Assembly (NCBI GenBank): GCA_040954595.2
Contig: CM082595.2
Location: forward strand, 5,890,001 to 5,954,000
Reading direction: 5' to 3'
DNA length: 64,000 bases
From: Balanoglossus misakiensis
Taxonomy: Eukaryota; Hemichordata
The notes beneath the pieces were generated by a model. It was not told where the DNA came from and did not search any database. It worked only from the letters and a program-made list of their open reading frames with translations. A program made the translations under genes and the position numbers. Below, piece after piece: positions 27,205 to 39,461 of the stretch (positions are counted from its first letter, which is position 1; every line of letters starts with the position of its first letter).

Positions 27205-27424
27205 GAATATACTGTAAAACACTTTATTTTCGCGAGCAATAAATTTTCGCCAAATACGCGAGAGCCAAAATAGCGTGAAAATAAAAAGTCGCATACATTT
27301 TTTTGAAGATAACGATGCAGTGAATGAAATAAGAGAACGCGAAAATTAATACTCGCGAAACACTGGCCTCTCTCGATATCGCAAAATTCCAACTCGCGAA
27401 AATAAAGTGTTTTACAGTATATTC
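27205..27424. mobile_element. 220-bp MITE with TA target (Tc1/mariner-like)
   Basis: The left end GAATATACTGTAAAACACTT and the right end are perfect inverted repeats of about 31 bp, continuing through TATTTTCGCGAG. The interior repeats TCGCGAAAATAAA-type motifs in both orientations. The ends contain TA, consistent with a Tc1/mariner-type TA duplication, though the exact terminal base is ambiguous because the flanks are also symmetrical. It is non-coding. The 142-codon minus-strand frame across it is an artefact of the element. Confidence 0.88.
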
Positions 27425-30400
27425 TCTGCACTGAACTTTGCGTCCCCAACTTTGAGATCGAATTCAACTCACTGGGTTTCTCGGTGATCAGAGAAAAATA
27501 TTTACGACCCTGCTGTGCAGAATTGATCACGTGCATGGTTATGGTTCTGATTACAAATTATTGGTGAGATAATGAAAACTGGCATGATTGTCTTTCTACA
27601 AATTCGAGGTGATGACTTCTTTTCAATTTTATACACATCAGTTTATCCTGTGGACATTCATTTCCGACCTGCCGTAGTCTTTCCTTGTCAGCAAGAGTAA
27701 CGGAATTATCATACGCTTAATTCCAGAATCGATAATTAGACCAAAATGATGAATTCTGATGAAATATATACTTCATAATTATGGACGAGAAATCGTCTCT
27801 CTAGTGTGATTACATTGATTCAAACTCAAAGTGAATTGTAATAGCCAATTTGACGTCAGCAGTGATGAGACCAATAGTAATTCCCGTTGTCAAGCAGCAA
27901 TTGCCAAATGATAAATCAAAAATCGACTACAACACGAGTAAATGAAACTTTTGATTGATTGGCCCGATCTTGTTGATCCCTGGTTGCGATCTTGCTATCT
28001 GAGGTTACATATCTCTGTCTGCGGAGTTGCTGTTTAGGAAGTCCAATTTCAGGACGCCCTTTTGGGGATCTCGTGGAGGTCAAGAAAAGGAATTCTGCAG
28101 AGAGCAGTCAAAACATCTGCTTCACTTTAGATATCAGTCAGCAATCATACTTTGTAATACAAATACACAGTGAAACAAAATCTACTGCAAACGCGAAACT
28201 AAATCCCAGCGTACAGCAATACCTGGCCCGGGCTTTTGCCCTGGGGACGTAGCATTAGATAAACTTTTCCGATGTGGAGATTGTGGTTTCAGCTGGGGAA
28301 GAACCGAGATGGTTATCACCTTCATTTTCCACTGGCCTGACGACTAAATGTTCCATGCCTGTTGAAACAGAGCTTTCCGTGTGCATTACTTGACAAATGT
28401 TGTAAAAACATCCCCAGGCAACCTAGGTATACAGTATTAATTAAAGGACAATATGTGGCATGTTAAAAGTGGAACATGAAACTTAAAAAAATTGTAAAGG
28501 GTTCATCAGTTGCTTTTCTGTGTGACTATTTTGGGTATTTAAAAATAATGAAATCATGTTTTTTTCTGAATCCCCAGCAGTGGTGATGTATCCATCACCC
28601 CAATATGTAAAAATTAACCAATATACAATGCTACCCCAATATTAAATAATGTGGAAGTGTACTAGGTCGTGCTATCCAAGATGTTCTGCAAGACTATCAC
28701 CATAATGCATAAATGGTGTTGGTATGTCAGCCTCAGTTTTCACTTATGGACTTGAAATTCTCAAAATTGTACTCAGAGATTGTGCTTCCTTCCTGGAAAA
28801 CTTCTAAGTTCACATATGATGTGTACAGATGAAGATCTTAAAGTTAAACATTACCCAAGGATTTACTGTGCCAGTAATGTTTATCATTAACCACGTCACA
28901 CATGAAATAAGAAACTGTATCTTTTTCAGTTGTGTTTGAATACAGATGGAATGACATACCTACACTGCATGTCAATGATCTGCTATGATCCGCTTAACCA
29001 TGGGATACTGCCATGACCAATCATAAATTGTAATGGCTGTAGGTATAATGCTGGCGGAAACAATGAACTCAGCGTAATAACATGTAACATGTTTTCTTCA
29101 TGTCGGCAATGATAATATGACTCGAGCCCTGCACTATTTCAGTCGATGGCGCGGGACCTTGATTTACATGATATGAATAGGGGACCCCTCGTTGCGGCAA
29201 ACTCCCTGGCATTTGAGGTCACGAGAGAGCACGGTCTTCTGCATGCAGTGGACGCGGTCCGTCGCACTCGGTGAAGCGCATCGACTACGTATGCGCCGTC
29301 ACCGCTTCCCCTGCGAATGGTGTTACACCGCAGCTGCAGGCTTGGTGTACATATCTCGCCAGCGTGACACATACCTCAAACATGTTTGCCAGCGGGAATG
29401 AGAAGACTCGCGCTGGCAAGAATGTTAACGTATCCGCAAACTCGAGTTGTTTGCAAGCTAGCAACTTATTTGAGGAGTCGGGGAGAAACAGGCCGGCTAA
29501 ATGTTTGCGAAACTTTCTTCAGTAATTATATGATAATTCCCTTCATGGCGTCACTCCCTGTAAGCTTCTATCTTTGCAAGCCCTGTAGGCATAACCGAAC
29601 AATTTGATGACGGAAAACTCTTGAGTTACATAATGTTTACCGAACGAGCTTATGCAATGTCATCGTAAATAGTGCCATGATATTGCAATTAGATTTACAC
29701 GCAGTAAAAAGAAATGTATCGTCTCCAGAAATCCTCGTAAATATCCTACTGACTCTGTCTCGCTCAGCTGGTGTTTAAGGTGCTCATCTGGACGGGAAAG
29801 TCTAGTCTGTTGCGTGTCACACTATTTTGATTTCCAGCTTTACGCTGTTATTTTTTACAAGATGGGGATCACTGGACCCAATGCCCCCTGGCTTCGACAA
29901 CACGCGTAGGTTTTACACTTCTTCCTGACCTCGCATGACGCGGAGTTACAAGAAACAAGTCAATCATATTGTACCCAAGCCTGATATTGGGGCGATGAAA
30001 CACGTTCACGTGGCAGGCAGCAGTGGTAATAGATGATTTTCCGATTATTGCAAGATCTAGCGAGACTTTGTTAATTGACGTCGCATATATGAAACTTGAA
30101 TACGTGCAGAAACAAGCAAAAATTGCAACGTTTCTACCCATTTACATGATGGGCCATGTGCTGTTTGTCCTGTGTCACATGAGAATGTCCTCGCATATAT
30201 ACTGCCTTAGTATAGGCACGCGAGATCTTGTGCGGTTAGGAATATGGTCTATTCTGTGTCAATAGGATTCGGCGCGGTTTGTTGTGACTAGACTATTCGC
30301 TCTTAGCTAAGAAATAACGAAATCTCAGAAGTAAGCTCTGGTACCATGGGCTGGTGATTACCTGCCACATGTCGTCTGGCAATACTACAAGATTCATGGT

Positions 30401-31660
30401 GTGTTGTCGGCATTTTTGGCGCAAAAAGCGGCGGCTATACATTGTCTCAGAAGTGCATTAAACATCATGATTGATGGCTGTAACAGCACAGGGATTCAGA
30501 CACTGGAATCATTACTGTACAATGCTTTAAGGTATCGTACCCATGCAGGGATTGTTTCGTAGAGAGAGGCTCGAACAGCAGTGGTTCGACAGCTAGATAG
30601 ATCTGCCCGTCGGTCTGCGCTCGCACTTCGGGAAGTTCCGCGCGGGAGCTTGACAGATTAAATTTACTCCGCTTTAGTGAGTTCTATTCTCGACAATCAA
30701 TAATCAGCAACATCTAACAACCAACAATGATAGGTTCACAGTCAGTTCGGCGCCGATACTGCACCCGGCGAGAGCTCCAGTCATATTTCGTCGTCTAGGA
30801 AAAAAGGCTAGAGTAGAAAATTTGACGTATCGGAATTGGAAAATAAGAAAGACAGAAAATGATTATCTTCTCTATCATTCAAACGACTGCATTTCCAGCT
30901 GATAAAAGATGCTTGTTGACCTCATAGGACTGCATATAAATGCGATATCTACAGAGTCTTCGTATATATCTGCGGATCATAAATCATTAGAGGCACTGCC
31001 AGACGTCGTATAGAAATATAATAGTTTTGGCGTAATGGTAAAGCTGGTCTGTCCTATTTTCTGTTGTACCCAAACCATCAAGTCAGTGTAGGACTGAATT
31101 AGACAAACTGCCCTTGACATTAGAAATGATGTCAAGGTAAAGGAACAGAATGAGTCACTGATAATGAACTAAATAAAGGGCATCGTATAGCCCATGATCG
31201 TCTGTGTTTGGTAGGCAGGACGATAGTTGAGAACTAGGAAGTCGTTTATTGACGGCTTGGGTAATGTTAAATATCCGTGCCGTGAGAGCCAATAAAAACA
31301 CTAATTGCAATACTTAGGATTACGTCCAGTACCGGCAAGAATCTCTCACACAGAGAAACGTCTGAGGCAAAGAAATCATCAACTATTCTAAACGATGCAT
31401 GCTCAAAGTCTTCCGTTGGACAAATTCCAAAATAACGAGGATGTTGCCACGAACTCCGAAATGTCGGGTTTGAGGACGCGCAATGAACCGTGATGAAGAG
31501 GTGGAATATGTTATGAGCCTTGCATGTCAGCTTTTTGTTGAATATAAACGAACCCGTTGGTATTAATAACGGAGTCGACGGGACACGGCATATGTTACAT
31601 ATCACATGCAACAAAGTTATGTCAGAAGTAGAATCATGGCATGATGAATAAAATAATCCA
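27425..31660. other. no gene firmly supported; CpG-rich patch
   Basis: Mostly featureless. Between about 29130 and 29480 the base composition becomes GC- and CpG-rich, and a candidate 128-bp exon (29143-29270, plus) can be drawn. It is described under findings because no family is recognised. A second GC-rich stretch lies near 30590-30790. Confidence 0.45.
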
Positions 31661-31936
31661 TTAAAGGGACAAAGTCTCTCTCTCGCTGCCCTTTTTCCAT
31701 TAATTATGTTTGATACAAGACACCATTTATGTTATTCTACATGTGGATATATAGTGAGTCAAGGCTTGACCACACACAACGTCCATCCCGTTTGTAGGAC
31801 ATGAGAGTAAAAATCTCGCCCAAATGAATAAATGGTAAACACGGATTATTTATTTTGGCATGTTTTTTTACTCTCATATCTACAAACATAATAACTGGGA
31901 AAAGGGCAGCGAGAGAGAGAGACTTTGTCCCTTTAA
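31661..31936. mobile_element. TTAA-flanked MITE, family B, with nested foldback
   Basis: TTAA is followed by AGGGACAAAGTCTCTCTCTC and the right end mirrors it, giving inverted repeats of about 38 bp that differ mainly by one TC unit. Both ends are flanked by TTAA. Inside, 31790-31813 (GTTTGTAG, then ATGAGAGTAAAAA) is complementary to 31865-31887, forming a second, shorter foldback off-centre in the element. It is non-coding. The TTAA target suggests a piggyBac-like transposase acting in trans. The termini differ from family A. Confidence 0.9.
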
Positions 31937-32819
31937 AGGGCCAATAGCTGTAACACTAAGACTATTCAGCTTCAATATTTTATTCCGTGCAAAAACTTTT
32001 TAACACGCTAAAGCACATTTAAACATCAAGTAATCAGCTCGTCAACAATGCGTATACGTGAAAAGTGCAACGTTATTGTTGATTTTAATTTAAGTCCGCA
32101 CTGAAATTCAATTGTCATCAATATGACACTACTGGTTTTACACTTCTGATGTCATATGAAACTGTGATGATGTCCCGATTGGTGCGCGTAACTAGGACAG
32201 ATGAGATAGTGATCGATTTTCCGTGCCAACTCCCAGATGGCTGAGCTGGATACGCTCGGTCGGACGTGGTCAAGTGCAAATTCACACTATGTAGTCCACA
32301 GCCAATTAGGCAAGAACAACCTACCCCCTGGAGCTGCTCTTGTGAAAGAATAACTCCGAGATCAAGTGCATGCTGATCTATAAATTCCTGGTAATTGACA
32401 GGAAAAGATAATATCATTAATGCAAAATTGACAATCGATACCGGATATGTTCAAGCCTGTAAGAGTACAGCATGACGCCTTTCTGTACTTTTCTATGGGA
32501 AAAGATGAAACTACATATATAGAAATGATGTTAACAACGATGACGTTATACACATTTGTTTGTGTGTGACGATAGCCGTTGGCACCATTCATTTCGATGC
32601 AATCGCCACTGTAGTGTCATCTCCAGAGTTTGCCGGGTTCTCTCAGATATACGCATTCAGATATCAACGTAAATGTTACTTGCACTGCGTCAAGTGAGCC
32701 GTCGCTGCTACTTTCTGTTTATTACAAACGCCTGTAAAAATTAAAAGCTCCTTCCGCCCGGCAAGAGTCACTTTTACTCTAACTATTACACAATGGCATA
32801 TTTCTCACGTACTTATTAA
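31937..32819. other. upstream flank of the TNFR-like exon, no gene recognised
   Basis: About 880 bp between the family B MITE and the promoter-proximal region of the 32983 exon. Two overlapping minus-strand frames (32118-32417 and 32362-32592) are of chance length and unlike any family I know. Confidence 0.5.
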
Positions 32820-32982
32820 CGACGCCACTGCGCATGTGCCGTAATGAGGACGCTCCACGCACTTGAATACATGTGCCTCGCCGGATAAGCAGTACGACAA
32901 ACATTTGCCGAGTATTTCAGGAACTATAGCAGTGGGCGGAGATGCGCAGGTACCAGAGTTTACGATACTTAATAATGAAAGG
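32820..32982 (+). promoter_or_regulatory. putative promoter / 5' leader of TNFR-like gene
   Basis: Directly upstream of the signal-peptide exon are CTGCGCATGTGCC, close to the NRF1 palindrome, and GTGGGCGGAG, a GC box of SP1/KLF type (about 32933-32942). CpG is denser than in the surroundings. No TATA box at a convincing distance was found, in line with a TATA-less promoter. The transcription start is not visible. A three-codon upstream frame (ATG at 32975) ends in TGA at 32984-32986 and overlaps the main start. Confidence 0.35.
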
Positions 32983-33154
32983 ATGATGCGGGCGCAGGCA
33001 GTGTTTGTCGCATGTGTCCTCTCTCTGTCCTCCGCCACCATCGAAGCGTGTGGAGTTGGCGAAGTCTTCGACCCAGTTCTGGAAAAGTGTTTTAGTTGTG
33101 AAATATGCGAGGAATTCCCGTCGTCAACTTTCTGCAAAATCTGCAAACCACGCG
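32983..33154 (+). CDS. TNF receptor superfamily (Fn14/TNFRSF12A-like), first coding exon
   Basis: The 57 codons encode a signal peptide (MMRAQAVFVACVLSLSSATI, probable cleavage near residues 20-22) followed by one compact cysteine-rich domain, CGVGEVFDPVLEKC then FSCEICEEFPSSTFCKIC. Cysteines at residues 23, 36, 39, 42, 51 and 54 have exactly the spacing (13-3-3-9-3) of human Fn14, the TWEAK receptor. The conserved G, aromatic, L-x-K-C, P-x-S-x-F-C positions agree as well. BCMA has slightly different spacing. The exon ends at a canonical donor (CGCG/GTGAGT, GT at 33155) in phase 1. The first of two adjacent ATGs was chosen: it has A at -3, and an upstream in-frame ATG at 32863 would bury the signal peptide. 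The product would be a cell-surface receptor recruiting TRAF proteins. The transmembrane and cytoplasmic exons are not firmly identified. Coding for a TNFR-like ectodomain is well supported; Fn14 orthology is inference. Confidence 0.75.
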
Positions 33155-33160
33155 GTGAGT

Positions 33161-36100
33161 GTATATGCCTTTTCTCAGTGTTCTACCAGAAAGAATGTCC
33201 AGTGAGCGACTGTGGCTGGAGTGACGACCACATACGTATGCACTTGCAGTTAGTTCGATCTCGTAGGATGCGAATCTTTGACGTGACTCCGTGCGGCTAG
33301 CTATTGTGTATAAGATATCATGGCAATTGTTTTCATTGTTCGTTAATTCTACTAGATTTGACCGTTAATCTCACTATACCCATTCACACTCAGATGAAGT
33401 ATTGGAATTGGTGAAACATTATCACCAACCCATGATTTATGAAACCCACAAGAACGAAAGCAATGAGAAACACGCCACACCATACATATATACATTGCTA
33501 CCACTTATAATGTAGTCTCTGCGTACACAGAGATTGCATACATGTAGACAATAGTGTTCGCTTTCCTCGCCTGCTATTTTTGCGAATGTATATCTTTACA
33601 AAAGGTCATTTCTGAGGTATAGCTAATTATAGGTACACTAAATCACATGTAGTGAATCTCGGTGGGGGCAACTTCCCTGACTTGTGGTCTGAGACAACGT
33701 GTGCACACGCACAAATCTGTCTCAGCTTACCGAACGATACCAGTTTAGTACAATGTGTGAGACTCGTGTTTGAGGCCATTACTCTATTCCGGTGATTTGA
33801 TTTCGATCTTCAAGGACAATAGCTAAATTTAGCCCCATCAAAACATACGCGAGCCGATATAATATCGTGTTATTAATATGTCAAAACGGATAAACGGACG
33901 AACCAGCAAAACACGATGTATAAACCAGCGTCCCAGTCCCCTCGTACTGGTGCGTATACATCATCTTAAGATCAGGCAATCAAAATGCGCATATTACTAC
34001 ACAAATTATACTCGGTGCAATAATTGTCTTGTCTATTTAGGTTTCTTTTATCGTGTGTCCAAACATATCTGTTGGCGAATGGTTCACACAAAGCAGGGAA
34101 AGCGATCATTTCTGATACTGTCGGTGTAACCATTATACTCCTCAGGCAATGATAAATATTTCATGTCTGCCTCATTTGTCCGTCTGCCCCGTTCTGTTCT
34201 GATCAATCTGCTCTGCTTGAAATTTCGCAGGGGAATGTACACATTGTATAATATTCCAGAGGTTATGGCTTCGCGAAAGTTGACATCGAATTAGAAAGCA
34301 TGAAAAATAATGAAACGTGTTTAGAGCGTCTACGTGCCATTGCCTGGTCAAATTTCGAAGTGTATCCATTCAAAATATCGTCCAGTCAAAACGGTTTTGC
34401 TCTCTCCAGCAATTGTCGTTTTATCCATTGTTCTTTCTCAAATATCACTGGCGCATGTTGCAGGCCAGGCTTAGAGTCGAGTGATATCCATGCGAATAAC
34501 AGCCAGACCAATTTGATATACAATGTATATGCATGTACGCTTGAGTGGAAAATTAAATTTGACATTGTACTGAATGTCATTACGGGTCCGCAGATGAGGA
34601 AATTTGTTCAGGTAATGAGAACGCCTTGCTGGCCCTGTCATCGTTACTCATATATTTGAACAGTGTGCTCTTGTAAAGCTAAGAAAGCAAACATTTCTTG
34701 TTAGAAATAAATGCTGAATTAACCCATTTGAAGTGTTCCCCGTCAAACGTAATCTCCAGCGGTAAGTCAAAAGGATCCTTGGGATTAAAATAAGCGAACA
34801 CGCGTCAGAAAAAATAGAAGCGTGCGATGTCTGTGCGGCAATTTGGAATCACTCCACGTGCGCGAGAGAAAAAATAACTTAGCTAGCTGTTCACGGTGAG
34901 AATAACTTGCCTGCGCAAATGTACAATTCAGTGAAATTATGAGTGCCGAAGCGGCTTTCTATGAAGGGGGATTTCGGAGCTTCCTGACAAGGAAGCGAAA
35001 CTCAAGCTATTTGTTGTCGCCGCAGATTGGCAGAACTCCTTAAGCTTCGACGCAGTGGACGTGACTGACGATTACAAGTATCTGGTACAATCGTCTTCCG
35101 CATCTGAATACAAATGTGCTTCAAAGGTGTCTTTATAAGCAGAATACATGCACTTGATTCAGAATTCTTTTAAGAACATATCGTCGCATTTGCAATATAG
35201 ACCAGTGAGTAAAAGAGTGAGTACATGTAACTTCAGCACTGAAGTGCCTGATTTTGATTATTTGTATTTTCTTCCGTCAAAAATCATTCCATTTTTGTTT
35301 GATTTCCAATGGAAATGGATCGCTTGAAATCAAAGAGTCACATTGCCTTGCAAATACATGACCTTGTTCATCACTAGATGCGTATATTTGTAAGTTTCCC
35401 TACTCATCATAATTAAGGTGTTGCAAAGAAAGGGAATGTTTTCTCAAGGACGTGAAGTTTTATAGACGTTCTGTTATTTTTTCGATATTTCTGACATTGC
35501 AGCCTGGGCAATTCCATCATCTACAAACGAGATTTAATTGGAAACATATATTGCCAATTGTAATGGTCATCCATAAATTCTTCTTCGAACAAAAAACGAC
35601 GATAGCGTAATTGGTTTTGTATATACAAATAGATCGCTGTGCTTCGGCGAGAAGCAAGCCATGTGGTTTGGTTCATTCTCATTTATTTCGCCCGGATCTG
35701 CATTCCGGCGAGATAAAAATCTCCCTATAATCCAATTTTCTCGTCTGGTGCTGTCAGACGTGGGGAATTACCAAATAAAAGCAAGAACAACTGACGATAA
35801 AATCAGACAGTGCTAATAGAAATTGTCCCTTATCAACGACATACGTATGTGTCGTCTTTGACCACACAACTGTTATGTATAAAAAGCGCACTTTGACCTC
35901 AAATCAATTCTTATCGGTCTTCAGTGTAGAGCTGAGGCGCTGAAATATGCTGTGATGTCATCAATTATACAGAACAATATCCCAATCGTGATCATCATTA
36001 GACTACTCATCAGTCGTAGTTGCATTATTCCGGTGGAACAAACGACTGATTAAAAGTGCCTGCTGCTCAGAATGCACACCAATCCTAGCAAAACAACTTC

Positions 36101-36802
36101 ACTATTTAATCAATAACGTTTTTGACAACGTGGGACATAAATAATAGTATATTTCTATCCTGACATCAGCATTGCCCATATATCATGACAAATGATCTGG
36201 CCACAGTGTTTCATTTCAGTTCAATAGTATACATTTTCGTAAAACTGTTTCCAATATGTAGCTGGAATATACCCACGCAATATAACGTAATGATCTATCC
36301 ATTCTAATAAAGAAGTCCAATGACTTTGTGCAATAATGTTTGCATTGGTACGTATTGCTGTGCATTTTCAGTTATAATTACCAAGTTTGCAGGCATGGCT
36401 TGTACAGAATTCGTATACGCAATCAGTCGAATTTGCTGTCACATTTGACTTGGTTGAGAATTACAAATGCAAAGGGTTTTTTATATTGTAAAGCTATTCA
36501 GATTCTTCCTATTGAACCAACCCTTTGTTTTCTCGCTGTCTAATGACTGGGATTTTGCTCGGAATTCTTCACAAGCCGAATACACTACTTGCTGTGCTTG
36601 GAAGGTGGGCGTAATGTGATGAGGTGCAGCCACCACTCTGACCACTGCATAACATGTCATCGCACGTTTGGATCGATATAGGCTATCTATATCTATATCC
36701 AAAACGGTATTGTGATGAAGGCAGTTTCCACTTTATAAATTAGACAAATGTTCTGATCACGCAAGCATAAGACGGGTCACTTTTGACTTTTGCTCTGTTC
36801 AC
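33161..36802 (+). other. probable first intron of the TNFR-like gene
   Basis: After the donor at 33155 no exon can be placed with confidence. The 119-codon plus frame at 34300-34659 is followed by a GTAATG donor-like site but has only a weak acceptor upstream and no recognisable residues. The rest is AT-rich and featureless. Confidence 0.4.
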
Positions 36803-36895
36803 TTAACCCATTCACCCCCTGTTCCCTCTTTAGAGGTCCAACCCTACCATAGAAAACAGTGGGTTTGGACTGAACCATAGTGGCGAAAGGGTATA
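36803..36895. mobile_element. 93-bp mini-foldback, TTAACCC...GGGTATAA
   Basis: The left end TTAACCCATTCACC and the right end GGCGAAAGGGTATAA are imperfect inverted repeats (about 10 of 13). Inside, GTCCAACCC is complementary to GGGTTTGGAC apart from one extra base. TTAACCC is the expected start of a piggyBac-type element with its target site. The right flank is a decayed TTAA. It is short and eroded, so the class is tentative. Confidence 0.4.
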
Positions 36896-38147
36896 AGCAA
36901 CACCAATCTTACATGTGCATGTAGTACACAAATGCAGACTGATAAGATCAAGTTGTATGGCACAGACCTTTCCATTTTGATATGTATCACAGGGACTTCA
37001 ATTAACTGAGACACAGTGTGAAACATCTGACTCAGTAGTCGACACGGCATTTGAAAAATAGAACTTAATAATAATCGCTACAAAATATGTCTCCAGTCCT
37101 GCAGGCTATCGCGTGAGAGACATCTTTCTCAAGTTGTCAGATATCAGACATTTGTGTTGCCATGAGCGATGGACAACCGGCAAATGTCAACATATTGCCA
37201 TAATAGCTTCGGCGGCTGCATTTGTCAATTTACGTCGATTATAGAACAGTCGTTCCGTTTCGATTAGACTAAGCCAAACGTCATTAGGCTACCTGCACAA
37301 ATCACGATACATGACCAACAAGAACGCCATTAGAAGATGCATGGTGCAGGGTATATAGGGCTGTCTGTGTTTGATAGGCAACTATGTCCTCTAAACATAC
37401 ATTTTCTGTTAAGTGTTGTTGTCGGTATAGAATGGTGGTGAGCTGAATGTGCCTTATCCCCAAATTCGCTACAAACACACCAAGTCTTGAAATCCGGCAA
37501 ATCTCTTAGTATACTGAATGCAGTGTTGGGAAAATTCCGGATACGCCATGAAAAAATACTCATAAGTCTGTAGTATTTGTCAAGACAGTTTACGTACTTC
37601 GGAAACATCTGTTTGCAAATTTTGTACATGTAGAATCTTTTTCACCAAACTTGAAAACTTTTCTTTAATTAAAACATGTAAAATTATATAAAACCTATAT
37701 AAAACTTATGATATAAGCAGATATAACATTCTATTGTGGCTGCTAAAAATATCAGCACTCAAAGGACCCTATTCCAGTTTGTAGAAACAATAATCTACAA
37801 TTGATCATAAGATTTTTGATATGACATCTTCAAATGTTATTCATTCTCATAGGGAGTTCGAATTTCACGATAATAGAGCAAAACATGTCATGAATTTTAA
37901 TCACGCATTCATGCATCACAGTCACTCTGAATTTTTAAGGAATTGATACATCGCATACACCGCATAACTCATTCAAGCTTGAGAGATAAACCCGAGATAT
38001 GTGATAGAATACCACCGCGCAAAAAATGAGATATCCTGCAGTCCTATTCATTTGATGAAGGGTTGTAATCTTTGTCTTAAAGAGTCGGTGCCGTCCTGTC
38101 TGTGTGAGTGCTGGGGTATAGGTCCCTTACGACCCAATTGCTAGCAA
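36896..38147. other. no gene recognised
   Basis: Non-coding by inspection. Two minus-strand frames (36844-37050 and 37330-37629) are of chance length. Confidence 0.5.
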
Positions 38148-38333
38148 CTGCTACAATGTACATCATTGCAAACAATGTGATTGTTACTTTGTATTACACT
38201 GTAGCATAACTGCAACAATGTACATCATTGCAAACAATGTGATTGTTACTTTGTATTACACTGTAGCATAACTGCAACAATGTACATCATTGCAAGCAAT
38301 ATAGTTGTTACTTTGTATTACAGTATACATCAT
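38148..38333 (+). repeat. 62-bp tandem repeat, about three units
   Basis: ACAATGTACATCATTGCAA recurs at 38153, 38215 and 38277, a constant 62-bp period. The first two units are nearly identical through GATTGTTACTTTGTATTACA and CTGTAGCATAACTGC; the third has several substitutions and runs out at ACAGTATACATC. Each unit contains an imperfect CAATGTACATCATTG dyad. It is a young satellite-like array. Confidence 0.9.
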
Positions 38334-38679
38334 GATAAAGAACATGCTGTTACTTTTTATCACATTTCCAAGTTACTCTGACGTAAAATGTCTTGATTGT
38401 AGGGTCTCCCTGAACAGTGGGAACAATGCAGATGGTATGTTTATAAACAGAAATGTCACACATGTGCAGTTCTGACGGCCCTCCCCTTCAATATCAATGG
38501 TGATGACACAGGGAATTTAAAACACCCGGAAGCCTATACACAAACACACTGTCAACAGGGACTACTTTTCCCACGTGCATATCGCCAACGAAATAATTCC
38601 ATGTTTATTTTTCTGGCAACAATACAGTAATCCGTAATACATAATGCAAGCAAGAAAGCTGTTATGCTATTGTTCGCCA

Positions 38680-39142
38680 CAGGTTATGTTAGTAGATGTA
38701 TAATAATGTACTATATTTCAAATAAATGCTAAATACTAATTAAATATTAATCGATGATTAAGACCATTAAGAAATATATAGAAAACAAAAGAATGTTACT
38801 TGGGCGAATGTTTGTCTATACAATCAATGAATATTAAGGGTACTTAAAAGATCTGTGTTCAAATTTACTAAACATGTCAGCTTAATGCTATTACGTTATA
38901 GTGTTCTCATATTACTTAGCGTTGGTTGTTTGTATAATTCTCATTCGATATTGCTATCATATGACCACACTACTCTCTGACCTTCGGCTTTGTGTAAATC
39001 TCTGTCGAGATTAATGCCGTATATCACATCGCTATCTTTGACTGCCAGCCGCGAATTTCTTGCCTAGTGCAGTGTGGTTGCACAAGACATAGTTTGAACC
39101 ACATGCCACCAGTACCATATGAACTGATGACGTGTATGAAAT
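38680..39142 (+). repeat. about 465-bp element, copy 1
   Basis: Starts CAGGTTATGTTAGTAG and ends GACGTGTATGAA. About 97% identical (roughly 15 differences by eye) to 40481-40944. The flanks contain ATTGTTCG on the left and ATTGTCG on the right, a possible decayed target-site duplication. No terminal inverted repeats and no poly-A or simple-repeat tail are visible. Open frames inside are under 90 codons and not recognised. The element class is unknown. Confidence 0.8.
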
Positions 39143-39461
39143 TGTCGTACAGTACAAAGTTAAGCAGATGTGAGCCACTGCAAACCCCTTGAGAGACATG
39201 AAGTGAAATATCTGTAATAAATTTGAAGCACCGCTTTGGCGTTGCTGTTCGCAGAAGGCCAAGGTGCCTCCATTTCATAGAGATTCTGCACATTACAATT
39301 AATGTTTTCCTTCAATATAAAGAGAGGATATATGCTTTAGAATGGATCCTTGCATTGCGTGTAGACAGCCTGCTGGATCAACATGATGTATTTGTTTGAG
39401 TGTGGAAATGCGAAAAATGTAATGATACTTTGCTTTACACTTGTTTTTTTCTTCTTCTGTA

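Noticed and set aside
27108-27536. 142-codon open frame, minus strand
   Set aside because: It runs straight across the 220-bp TA MITE, has no family resemblance, and its length is within chance for this composition.
29271-29401. FPCEWC...DTYLKHVCQRE, zinc-finger-like
   Set aside because: Spacing between the Cys pair and the His is far too long for a C2H2 finger, and the frame conflicts with the better candidate exon at 29143-29270.
34300-34659. 119-codon plus frame ending near a GTAATG donor
   Set aside because: The frame extends upstream to a weak acceptor, but the peptide has no recognisable pattern and the acceptor lacks a pyrimidine tract.
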